Part shown: one piece after another, positions 1-6,369 of the stretch
How the letters are laid out: each line of letters opens with the position of its first letter
How positions within the stretch are numbered: the first letter of the stretch is position 1
From: JBKPIY01 sp046730475
GTDB lineage: Bacteria > Actinomycetota > Thermoleophilia > Solirubrobacterales > 70-9
Length of the DNA: 21,853 bases
Direction: 5' to 3'
Assembly: GCA_046730475.1 (NCBI GenBank)
Contig: JBKPIY010000001.1
Span: forward strand, 1-21,853
Translations under genes and position numbers: made by a program
Notes under the pieces: model-generated
Databases searched by the model: none
What the model was told of the DNA's origin: nothing
The model's input: the letters and a program-made list of their open reading frames with translations, nothing else

Positions 1-194
1 AGGCTGAGCCAGAGGGCGTCGAGCGCCTGCCGATCGCCGAGGCTGGAGACGAGCTTCGCCGGCTCGGTGTTCACGAACACCGCCACGATCGGCAGGATCA
101 GGAAGGTGAGCGTCACGGCGAGCGCGCAGACGAGGGCCGCCGGGAACCACCGCCTCCGGGCTCGCACCGGCGCCGATGCGGGACCGGCCGTCAT
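1..194 (-). CDS. modB: Molybdate ABC transporter permease ModB, N-terminal fragment
   Basis: This is the first 64 codons of an integral membrane permease; the rest lies beyond the left edge. The visible part has a short basic N-terminus (RARRRW) and then one clear hydrophobic helix at about residues 18-40, ending in VFVNTEPAKL, typical of the first membrane segment of ModB/CysT-type permeases. The ATG at 194-192 overlaps the modA stop as ATGA, so the two are probably translationally coupled. Identity rests mainly on the adjoining modA and molybdate regulator, because the short fragment has no permease EAA loop. In the family, ModB dimerises in the membrane and is driven by the ModC ATPase, which I would expect further left. 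A related sulfate/tungstate permease cannot be excluded. Confidence 0.8.
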   Translation of the reverse strand, partial: MTAGPASAPVRARRRWFPAALVCALAVTLTFLILPIVAVFVNTEPAKLVSSLGDRQALDALWLS

Positions 195-949
195 CGCGGC
201 GGGGGGCCGAACCCGGCCCGGCGGAGGGCGGCGGCGCCGGCCCCGTGCAGGAGGCCGTCGATGAACCGGCGCCCCTCGGTCGGGTGATCGCTCCCGTTGA
301 CGACCGCGGCGGCGTAGGCGACGGTCGGCTGCAGGCGCGGGGACAGCTCGATCGCCCGCAGCTCGCCCCCCGCGGCGCTGACGTCGGTGACGTAGACGAA
401 GCCGGCATCGACCGCGCCCTGGGAGAGCTTGCCGACGATCCCGGCGACGTCGGGCTCCTCCGAGCGGACGTTGGCGAGGATCGCCCCGCTCGCGGCGGCG
501 CCGAGCCGCCCGAGGACCTCGCGGGTGTAGGCGCCGATCGGAGCCGAGCGGTTGCCGACCGCGATCGTCACGTCCGGGCGCGCCAGGTCGCCGATCGAGC
601 TCACCCGGCTCGATCCCGCCGGAACCGCGAGCACGAGCCGGTTGGTGGCGAACTCGACCGGCTTGGAGACGAGGCCGGAGGCGTGGAGCTGGTCGGGCAG
701 GGCGGTGTTGGCGGCGGCGTACACGTCGGGCCTCGCCCCCTGGCGGATCTGGGCCGCGAGCTGATCCGAGCCCGCGAAGGACTGCCTCGCGTCGATCCCG
801 GCCTGATCGGCGTAGCTCGTGAACGCCGTCTCGAGCGAGGACGCCGCGGACACGACCATCTGGTCGTCCCCGCCGCCGCAGCCCGCCACCGCGACGGCGA
901 CCGCGGCCGCGGCGACGGCGGCCGCAGTCGCCCCGAGGGCTCGCCTCAC
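191..949 (-). CDS. modA: Molybdate-binding lipoprotein ModA
   Basis: This is the extracytoplasmic solute-binding protein of a molybdate (possibly tungstate) ABC transporter, 252 residues, the usual ModA size. Residues 1-23 form a lipoprotein signal (MRR, an Ala/Val-rich core, then VAGC), with Cys24 as the predicted lipidated residue, so the protein should be membrane-anchored outside the cell. The mature part has the ModA oxyanion-site signatures: SAASSLETAF at 34-43, FAGSDQLAAQI at 59-69, and the GARPDVYAAA segment at 71-80. The start is GTG at 949-947, overlapping the stop of the upstream regulator as GTGA; its own stop overlaps modB as ATGA. The order regulator-modA-modB with 4-base overlaps indicates one transcript. 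Molybdate versus tungstate cannot be separated by eye; the surrounding cofactor genes favour molybdate. Confidence 0.93.
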   Translation of the reverse strand: MRRALGATAAAVAAAAVAVAVAGCGGGDDQMVVSAASSLETAFTSYADQAGIDARQSFAGSDQLAAQIRQGARPDVYAAANTALPDQLHASGLVSKPVEFATNRLVLAVPAGSSRVSSIGDLARPDVTIAVGNRSAPIGAYTREVLGRLGAAASGAILANVRSEEPDVAGIVGKLSQGAVDAGFVYVTDVSAAGGELRAIELSPRLQPTVAYAAAVVNGSDHPTEGRRFIDGLLHGAGAAALRRAGFGPPPR

Positions 950-1341
950 CCCGCCCCCCGCTCGACCATCACCGAGGTGGCCTTCACCATCGCGGTCGCC
1001 TCGGCGCCGGGGACCAGCCCCAGCTCCTCCACCGAGTCACGGGTGATCGCAGCGGTGATCCGGTGGGGCCCCGCCTCGATCTCGACCAGCGCCATCACCC
1101 CGTCTGCCTCCACCGAGACGACCCGTCCGGGAAACCGGTTTCGCGCCGAGAAGCTGTCGCCCGTGCGGTGGCGCTCGGGCGCGGCCCGCAGCCGCTCCAC
1201 CTCCCGGGCGGGAACCCGGCGCCGGTTGCGCTCGTCGCGGACGGTGCGGAGCTTTCCGGCGCGATCCCACCGGCGCAGGGTGTCGACGCTGACCCCGATC
1301 GCCCGGGCGGCCTCGCCGAGGGTGAGATCCCCGTCTGCCAT
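946..1341 (-). CDS. MerR-like HTH plus TOBE (Mop) molybdate-responsive regulator
   Basis: A 131-residue two-domain protein. Residues about 5-40 are an excisionase/MerR-type helix-turn-helix (LTLGEAARAIGVSVDTLRRW). After a short basic linker rich in Arg, residues about 65-131 form one TOBE/Mop domain (SARNRFPGRVVSVEADG, ITRDSVEELGLVPG, KATSVMVERG), the fold that binds molybdate or tungstate oxyanions. It lies directly upstream of modA with a GTGA overlap, so it probably senses molybdate and controls the uptake operon and perhaps the divergent MOSC gene. It does the job of ModE but has a different DNA-binding domain and only one Mop unit. Three in-frame ATGs (1353, 1347, 1341) lack a clear Shine-Dalgarno sequence; I chose 1341 because homologous N-termini begin close to the HTH. 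The palindromic site 1343-1363 lies over the other two ATGs. Confidence 0.85.
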   Translation of the reverse strand: MADGDLTLGEAARAIGVSVDTLRRWDRAGKLRTVRDERNRRRVPAREVERLRAAPERHRTGDSFSARNRFPGRVVSVEADGVMALVEIEAGPHRITAAITRDSVEELGLVPGAEATAMVKATSVMVERGAG

Positions 1342-1342
1342 C

Positions 1343-1363
1343 TGCATAAGCATTGCATATGCA
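1343..1363. promoter_or_regulatory. Repeated palindromic AT island, candidate operator for the molybdate regulator
   Basis: Two 10-bp units lie one helical turn apart: TGCATAAGCA at 1343-1352 (imperfect palindrome) and TGCATATGCA at 1354-1363 (perfect palindrome). The outer ends also form a perfect inverted repeat, TGCATA-N9-TATGCA. The stretch is strikingly AT-rich for this GC-rich DNA and lies between the divergent mod operon and the MOSC gene, over the possible start codons of the regulator. An autoregulatory or dual-promoter operator is inferred. A protein-coding explanation is not needed if translation starts at 1341. Confidence 0.5.
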
Positions 1364-1395
1364 GCCGCCCTTGACGGTCCTGGGAGAATCCGGCG

Positions 1396-2049
1396 ATGGA
1401 GAACCGAGGAAGCGGGCCGGCGGTCGCCGAGCTGTGGCGCTACCCCGTCAAGGGGATCCGGGGGGAGCGCCTCGGGCGCGCCCTCCTCACCGAGGGCGGG
1501 GTTGAGGGCGACCGGGTGGTCCGGATCGTCAACGGGCGCAAACGCGTGTCGGCCCGGACCGTCCCCCGGCTGCTCGGGCTCGAGGGCACCCTCGGCGAGG
1601 ACGGACAGCCGCGGATCGACGGCGCCCGCTGGGACGAGCCCGCCGCGCTCGAGGCCGTCCAGCAGCTCGCCGGGGTCGGCGCCGAGCTGATCCGCGACGA
1701 AAGCCTCGACCGCTTCGACGCCGCCCCGATCCTGCTGACCACCGACGGGGCCATCGAGGCGCTCGGCGAGGACCGTCGGCGGTTTCGGCCAAACCTGGTG
1801 GTCTCGGGCGTCGAGGGCCTGACCGAGCGCCGCTGGGTCGGCCGGACGCTGCGGATCGGCGGGGCCGAGCTCCAGGTGGTGAAGGGCTGCGAGCGTTGCC
1901 TGGTGACGACGATCCACCCCGACACGCTCGAGATCGAGCCCGCCATCCTCACCCGGATCCACCGGGAGCTCGACTCGCTGATGGGGGTCTACTGCGAGGT
2001 CACGGTCGGGGGAGAGGTGGGCCAGGGCGACGCCGTCGAGGTGAGTTGA
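1396..2049 (+). CDS. MOSC-domain protein (YcbX/mARC-like)
   Basis: A 217-residue stand-alone MOSC protein with the N-terminal beta-barrel part (VAELWRYPVKGIRGERL, residues 10-26) and the MOSC core. The signature segment is RFRPNLVV at 130-136 and GCERCLVTTIHPDT at 164-177. Cys168 in ERCLVTT aligns with the cysteine that binds the sulfurated molybdenum cofactor in mARC/YcbX proteins; that assignment is from family knowledge. Those enzymes reduce N-hydroxylated compounds using an electron donor, but this protein has no fused ferredoxin domain as in E. coli YcbX. A cofactor carrier or sulfur-transfer role is also possible. The ATG at 1396 has GGGAGA eight bases upstream. It ends 66 bases before the oxidoreductase gene and is divergent from the mod operon, so it may be molybdate-regulated. 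Confidence 0.85.
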   Translation: MENRGSGPAVAELWRYPVKGIRGERLGRALLTEGGVEGDRVVRIVNGRKRVSARTVPRLLGLEGTLGEDGQPRIDGARWDEPAALEAVQQLAGVGAELIRDESLDRFDAAPILLTTDGAIEALGEDRRRFRPNLVVSGVEGLTERRWVGRTLRIGGAELQVVKGCERCLVTTIHPDTLEIEPAILTRIHRELDSLMGVYCEVTVGGEVGQGDAVEVS

Positions 2050-2054
2050 CGTGG

Positions 2055-2074
2055 GACTGGCCAGCTGGCCAGTC
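2055..2074. promoter_or_regulatory. Perfect 20-bp palindrome upstream of oxidoreductase 1, candidate operator
   Basis: GACTGGCCAGCTGGCCAGTC is its own reverse complement over all 20 bases and lies in the 66-base gap between the MOSC gene and the oxidoreductase start at 2116. A -35-like TTGACG (2046-2051) lies just upstream, overlapping the MOSC stop. No T-run follows, so it is not a typical intrinsic terminator. Its nested TGGCCA half-sites resemble operators of dimeric GntR- or TetR-type repressors, but no such regulator is in the window. Confidence 0.5.
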
Positions 2075-2115
2075 GAGGTGAAAGACTGCGCGGCAGCGAG
2101 CGAGGAGGAGACGCG

Positions 2116-4281
2116 ATGGGCGTCGAGGACAGGGTCACCTACTGCCGGATCTGCGAGCCGCTCTGCGGGCTCGTCGCCACCGTCGAGGACGGCCGGGTGA
2201 CGAGGCTTCGCCCCGACGCCGACAACCCCCTCTCCGCCGGGTTCGCCTGCCCGAAGGGGATTGCGATGACCGACGTCCAGAACGACCCCGACCGCTTGCT
2301 CTCCCCGCTGCGCCGCCGCCCCGACGGCGGCTTCGAGCGCCTCTCCTGGGACGAGGCCCTGGACGAGATCGGCGCGCGCCTGAAGCGGATCATCGCCGAG
2401 GGCGGCGGCCGCTCGGTCGGTTGGTACATGGGCAACCCCGGCGCCTTCTCCTACTCACACCCCCTCTGGGTGATCGGCTTCCTCTCGGCGATCGGCTCGC
2501 CCCACTACTACTCCGCCTCCTCCCAGGACGTCTCCAACCGGTTCGCCGCCAGCGCCCTGCTCTACGGCTCCCCCTTCCTGCTCCCGATCCCGGACCTGAA
2601 GCGGACCGATTTCCTCCTGATGGTCGGCGCCAACCCGCTCGTCTCCCACGGCAGCGTGATGACGGCGCCCCGGATCAAGGACAAGCTGAACGCGATCACC
2701 GCCCGCGGGGGCCGGGTGGTGGTGGTCGACCCGCGCCGCTCCGAGACGGCGCGAGCCTTCGAGCACGTCGCCGTCAACCCCGACACCGACGCCTGGCTGC
2801 TGCTGTCGATCCTGAACGTGATCTTCGCCGAGGGACTCGAGGACGGCGACGCGCTGGCGGCCCAGGCCGGTGGCGCCGACGCCCTCCGGGCGATGGCGGC
2901 CGAGCACGCGCCCGAGGAGACCGGTGCCCGGACCGGGGTTCCCGCCGACTCGGTGCGTCGGCTCGCCCGCGACCTCGCCGGCGCCGAGAGGGCAGCCGTC
3001 TACGGGCGCACCGGCTCCTGCCTGGGCTGCCACGGCACCCTGGTCGCCTACCTGCTCGACGCCCTCAACGTCACCACCGGGAACCTCGACCGGGCGGGCG
3101 GGGCGATGTTCGGGACCGGGCCGATTGACTTCGCCAAGCTCGCCGACTCGCTTGGGATCGGCACCTACGGCAGGGTCCGGAGCCGGATCGGCAACCTCCC
3201 CGAGGTCCTCGGCCAGCTCCCCGCCTCGGTGATGGCGAAGGAAATGACCACCCCCGGCGAGGGCCAGATCCGCGCCCTGTTCGTCTCCGCCGGGAACCCG
3301 GTGCTATCGGTCCCCAACGGCGAGGAGCTGGCGGCGGCGATGGAGGCCGCCGAGCTCACCGTCTCGATCGATCTCTACGTTTCCGACACCGGCCGCCACG
3401 CCGACTACGTTCTCCCGGCGACGACCTTTCTCGAGCGCGAGGACTTCCCCCTTCCCTTCCTCCCCCTTCACACCACCCCGTTCGTGCAGATGACCGAGGC
3501 GGTGGTCGAGCCGAGCGGCGAGGCGCGCCAGGAGTGGGAAATCATCGAGGCGATCTCGCGAAGGATCGGGGTCGTCCCCTCGGCCTCCCCGGCGATCCGG
3601 CGCCTCGGCCGGCTCGGGATTCGAATCAAGCCCCGCCGCCTCCTCGATCTGCTGCTTCGGACCGGCCCCGACGGCGACTGGTTCGGCCTCCGGCGGAGGG
3701 GGATGAACCTGCGCAGGCTCGCCGAGCAGCCACACGGGATCATCCTCCGCGACCACCTCGAGCCGGGCGTGCTCGCGCGCGAAATCCGCTTCGACGACGG
3801 CCGGGTCCGCCTCGACCCGCCCGAGATCCTCGCCGAGGCCGAGGCGCTGCGGTCCCGCAACGGCCACGACCCCGACTTCCCGATGCGGCTGATCGGCCTG
3901 CGCGAGCTCCGCTCGCACAACTCCTGGATGCACAACGCCCGTCTCCTGATGCGGGGCGGGCGCACCCACGCTGCCCGGATCCACCCCGACGACGCCGCCG
4001 CCGCTGTGGTGGAGGACGGCGAGCGCTGCCGGATTTCCTCCGCCCACGGCTCGATCGAGCTCCCCGCCAGGCTCACCGACGAGGTGAAGCGGGGCACGAT
4101 CGCCGTCCCCCACGGCTGGGGCCACCGGGGCGGGAGCTGGCGGACGGCCAACGCCACCGACGGCGCCAACGTCAACCTGCTCGCCTCCTCTGACCCGGAC
4201 GAGCTCGAGCGCCTCGCCGGGATGGCATTCCTCAACGGAATCCCGATTCGCCTCGAGCCCGCCCGGACCGCCCGAATCTAG
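2116..4281 (+). CDS. Molybdopterin (bis-MGD) oxidoreductase 1, BisC/formate-dehydrogenase-like
   Basis: A 721-residue catalytic subunit of the DMSO-reductase superfamily with unknown substrate. The N-terminal [4Fe-4S] motif is C10-x2-C13-x3-C17-x27-C45 (YCRICEPLCG, FACPKG). The central molybdopterin domain holds VGANPLVSHGS (170-180) and VVVDPRRSET. The C-terminal cofactor-binding domain starts near residue 590 with RSHNSWMHN and IAVPHGWGH. The residue aligning gap-free with the Sec/Cys molybdenum ligand of FdhH appears to be Asp138 (SSQDVSNRFA), suggesting an Asp-ligated rather than formate-type active site (inference). No twin-arginine signal is visible, so it is probably cytoplasmic. The ATG is preceded by GAGGAGG at 2102-2108. 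No electron-transfer subunit adjoins it. Its stop shares CTAG with the convergent gadB stop. It is a paralogue of the gene at 6366-8630. Confidence 0.9.
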   Translation: MGVEDRVTYCRICEPLCGLVATVEDGRVTRLRPDADNPLSAGFACPKGIAMTDVQNDPDRLLSPLRRRPDGGFERLSWDEALDEIGARLKRIIAEGGGRSVGWYMGNPGAFSYSHPLWVIGFLSAIGSPHYYSASSQDVSNRFAASALLYGSPFLLPIPDLKRTDFLLMVGANPLVSHGSVMTAPRIKDKLNAITARGGRVVVVDPRRSETARAFEHVAVNPDTDAWLLLSILNVIFAEGLEDGDALAAQAGGADALRAMAAEHAPEETGARTGVPADSVRRLARDLAGAERAAVYGRTGSCLGCHGTLVAYLLDALNVTTGNLDRAGGAMFGTGPIDFAKLADSLGIGTYGRVRSRIGNLPEVLGQLPASVMAKEMTTPGEGQIRALFVSAGNPVLSVPNGEELAAAMEAAELTVSIDLYVSDTGRHADYVLPATTFLEREDFPLPFLPLHTTPFVQMTEAVVEPSGEARQEWEIIEAISRRIGVVPSASPAIRRLGRLGIRIKPRRLLDLLLRTGPDGDWFGLRRRGMNLRRLAEQPHGIILRDHLEPGVLAREIRFDDGRVRLDPPEILAEAEALRSRNGHDPDFPMRLIGLRELRSHNSWMHNARLLMRGGRTHAARIHPDDAAAAVVEDGERCRISSAHGSIELPARLTDEVKRGTIAVPHGWGHRGGSWRTANATDGANVNLLASSDPDELERLAGMAFLNGIPIRLEPARTARI

Positions 4282-5657
4282 TAGCCGGTGCCGGTCTTCG
4301 CCCGCCTGCGGTCGGACTCATGCAGGCCGCCCTTCTTCGCCAGGGTCTCGCAGGCGTCGCCGAGGTCCTGGTGGAGGGTGCGGGCGGCGGCGTGGCTGAC
4401 GTTCTCCTTCACCAGCGCCCTCATCACGATCTCCGACTCGGCATTCGGCGGCAGCGAGTAGGCCGGAACCATCCATCCCCGCTCCGACGCGATCTGGGCG
4501 GCGACGTCGAACTCGTCGTAGTCGAGGTCCTCCTTGCCGGCGAGCTTGAAGCACACCAGCGGGAGCTGGGGGCGGTCGCGGCCGATCAGGTCCCACCGCC
4601 CGCTGTCCTCGAGATTCCGGGCGAGGAAGTCCGCATTCTTCCTCATCCCGTCCATGATCTCGCGGTACCCCTCGCGGCCGAATCGACAGAAGTTGTAGTA
4701 CTGGGCGAGCATCACCGCCGCGCCCGTGGAGAAGTTGAGGGTGAAGGTTTGGTCGGTCTTCCCCAGGTAGTTCTCCTCGAACACCAGATCCTCGGGGAGG
4801 TCGGTGCTGTCCCGGAACACGAGCCAGCCGATGCCCGGATAGACCATTCCGAACTTGTGGCCCGACACGTTGATCGAGCGCACCGTCTCGAGCCGAAAGT
4901 CCCACACCTCGTCGGGGTGGATGAAGGGCCAGACGAAGCCGCCGCTGGCGGCGTCGACGTGGAGGGGGATGTCGAGCCCGCGCCCGTCTCGGATCGAGCG
5001 CAGGAGCTCATCGATCCCCGGGATGTCGTCGGCTTCTCCGGTGAAGGTGGTTCCGAGGACCCCGGCGACTCCGATCGTGTTCTCGTCGAGCCGGGGCTCG
5101 ACGTCGTTCGGCCCGATGGTGTACTTGCCGGGCTCGAGCGGGATCGGCCTCGGCTCGACGTCGAAGTAGCGACAGAATTTGTCCCAGACGACGTGGACGT
5201 CGCGCCCGTAGACGAGGTTCGGGGCAGAGGTGTCGCCGCCGTCGGCCTCCCGGCGCTTGCGCCAACGCCACTTCGCCGCGAGGGCGCCGAGCATTATCGC
5301 CTCGGATGAGCCCTGGGTGCGGGCGCCCACCGTCTCGCCGGGGGCGTTGTAGAGGTCGGCGAGCATCCGGATGCACCGCTGCTCGATCTCCGCCGTGCGC
5401 GGATACTCGGCGTGGTCGATGAAGTTGCGATGGAGGTTCTCGACGACGGTCATCCGCGCCGGCAGCTCCATCCAGGTGGTGACGAAGGTGGCGAGGTTGC
5501 GGCCCGGATCGCCGTCGAGCTCCATCTCCTCCTGGATCAGGTTGTAGGCGTCCGGCGCCGACATCCCCGCCTCGGGGAACTTCTCCTCCGGCACCCCTTC
5601 CACGAAGAACCGCGAGCCGTAGCGGGCCGGCAGCCACTGGTCGATACCCGACTCCAT
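4278..5657 (-). CDS. gadB: Glutamate decarboxylase (PLP-dependent)
   Basis: A 459-residue group II PLP decarboxylase very close in length to E. coli GadB (466). It converts glutamate to GABA plus CO2, consuming a proton in the cytoplasm. Visible landmarks are the GadB-type N-terminus (ARYGSRFFVEGVPEEKFPE), GARTQGSSEAIMLG (111-124), the cofactor Asp in HVDAASGG (233-240), and the PLP lysine Lys268 in NVSGHKFGM. The C-terminus ends GTGY and lacks the terminal His-Thr that shuts the E. coli enzyme at neutral pH, so pH gating may differ (inference). The ATG at 5657 has no clear ribosome-binding site and lies 13 bases after the phosphoribosyltransferase stop, so it probably depends on the upstream operon. 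No GadC antiporter adjoins it; two APC permeases lie 6.6 kb away. Its stop overlaps that of oxidoreductase 1 as CTAG. Confidence 0.93.
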   Translation of the reverse strand: MESGIDQWLPARYGSRFFVEGVPEEKFPEAGMSAPDAYNLIQEEMELDGDPGRNLATFVTTWMELPARMTVVENLHRNFIDHAEYPRTAEIEQRCIRMLADLYNAPGETVGARTQGSSEAIMLGALAAKWRWRKRREADGGDTSAPNLVYGRDVHVVWDKFCRYFDVEPRPIPLEPGKYTIGPNDVEPRLDENTIGVAGVLGTTFTGEADDIPGIDELLRSIRDGRGLDIPLHVDAASGGFVWPFIHPDEVWDFRLETVRSINVSGHKFGMVYPGIGWLVFRDSTDLPEDLVFEENYLGKTDQTFTLNFSTGAAVMLAQYYNFCRFGREGYREIMDGMRKNADFLARNLEDSGRWDLIGRDRPQLPLVCFKLAGKEDLDYDEFDVAAQIASERGWMVPAYSLPPNAESEIVMRALVKENVSHAAARTLHQDLGDACETLAKKGGLHESDRRRAKTGTGY

Positions 5658-5670
5658 CGTGGCCGGGAGC

Positions 5671-6369
5671 CTATCCGGGCGCCGCCTGGGAGGTCTGTCC
5701 GCCCCTGGCCCGCTGGGCGGCGACGAAGTCGGCGCCGTGAGCGTAGCGGGTGTTGACGGGGACCCCGCGCTTGCACAGCTCGCACTCCTCGGCCGGCCAG
5801 GAGGGCATGTCGACCTCGGTCAGATAGGCAAAGTCCTGACAGCCGACATCTGCCGGGCCGGCGTTGCCGCGCGTGGCGAGCGCGGCGACGGCGATCACCT
5901 CGCCACCGGCGTCGCGGAGCGCCCCGGCCGTCTCCGCCATCGTCCCCCCGGTGTTGACGACATCGTCGACCACCAGCACCCGCTTGCCGTCGACGGCGGC
6001 GTTGTAGCCGCGCCTGAGGACGAGCGGGGGCCGCAGCGGCCCCGGGTGGGCGGCCACCGGGTCGTAGCCGTGCTCCTTGCCGTGCTCGGCGAACACCGAA
6101 GGCACGCGGAGGTGATGGGCGGTCCACATCGAGACGATCAGGCCGCCGGTGGCCGGCCCGCAGACGATCTCGGCTCCGCGGTCGCGAACGATCTCCGCGA
6201 GCAGCCAGCAGAGCTCGGAGGCGAGCTCGGTGTGCGGAAAGATCGCGTCCTTGTCCAGCCACCCGTCGCCGTGGTCGCCGTTGACGTAGACGAAATGATC
6301 GCCGCGGATGATGGCCTTCGCCTCGTCGAGGATCTGGTGGGCGCGGCGGGCGCGAGCGTCCCGGCTCAC
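5671..6369 (-). CDS. Orotate-phosphoribosyltransferase-like protein, substrate unknown
   Basis: A 232-residue type I phosphoribosyltransferase. The PRPP-binding loop is clear: VLVVDDVVNTGGTM at 131-144, with the Asp-Asp pair at 135-136. The N-terminal half resembles PyrE (GDHFVYVNGDHGDGWLDKD). The flexible loop reads FAEHGKEHG (93-101): it keeps the Lys and His of the OPRT RKExKxHG motif, but the Arg-Lys pair is replaced by Ala94-Glu95. A Cys pair lies in ECELCKRGVPVN near residue 200. The GTG start at 6369-6367 overlaps the stop of oxidoreductase 2 as GTGA, so the two are translationally coupled; gadB follows 13 bases later. A second pyrE copy with relaxed or changed base specificity is the cautious call; a purine or other base substrate is possible. 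No other pyrimidine genes are nearby. Confidence 0.82.
   Translation of the reverse strand: MSRDARARRAHQILDEAKAIIRGDHFVYVNGDHGDGWLDKDAIFPHTELASELCWLLAEIVRDRGAEIVCGPATGGLIVSMWTAHHLRVPSVFAEHGKEHGYDPVAAHPGPLRPPLVLRRGYNAAVDGKRVLVVDDVVNTGGTMAETAGALRDAGGEVIAVAALATRGNAGPADVGCQDFAYLTEVDMPSWPAEECELCKRGVPVNTRYAHGADFVAAQRARGGQTSQAAPG

Noticed and set aside
66..81. Inverted repeat GGTGTTC-AC-GAACACC.
   Set aside because: It lies inside modB coding sequence and has no promoter context; probably chance.
1342..1962. An upstream extension of the HTH-TOBE frame to 1962 on the minus strand (338 residues in total).
   Set aside because: It lies antisense to the well-supported MOSC gene and the extra residues show no domain; the HTH marks the real N-terminus near 1341-1353.
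2116..4281. Selenocysteine-containing formate dehydrogenase.
   Set aside because: There is no in-frame TGA at the ligand position, and the aligned residue is Asp rather than Sec or Cys.
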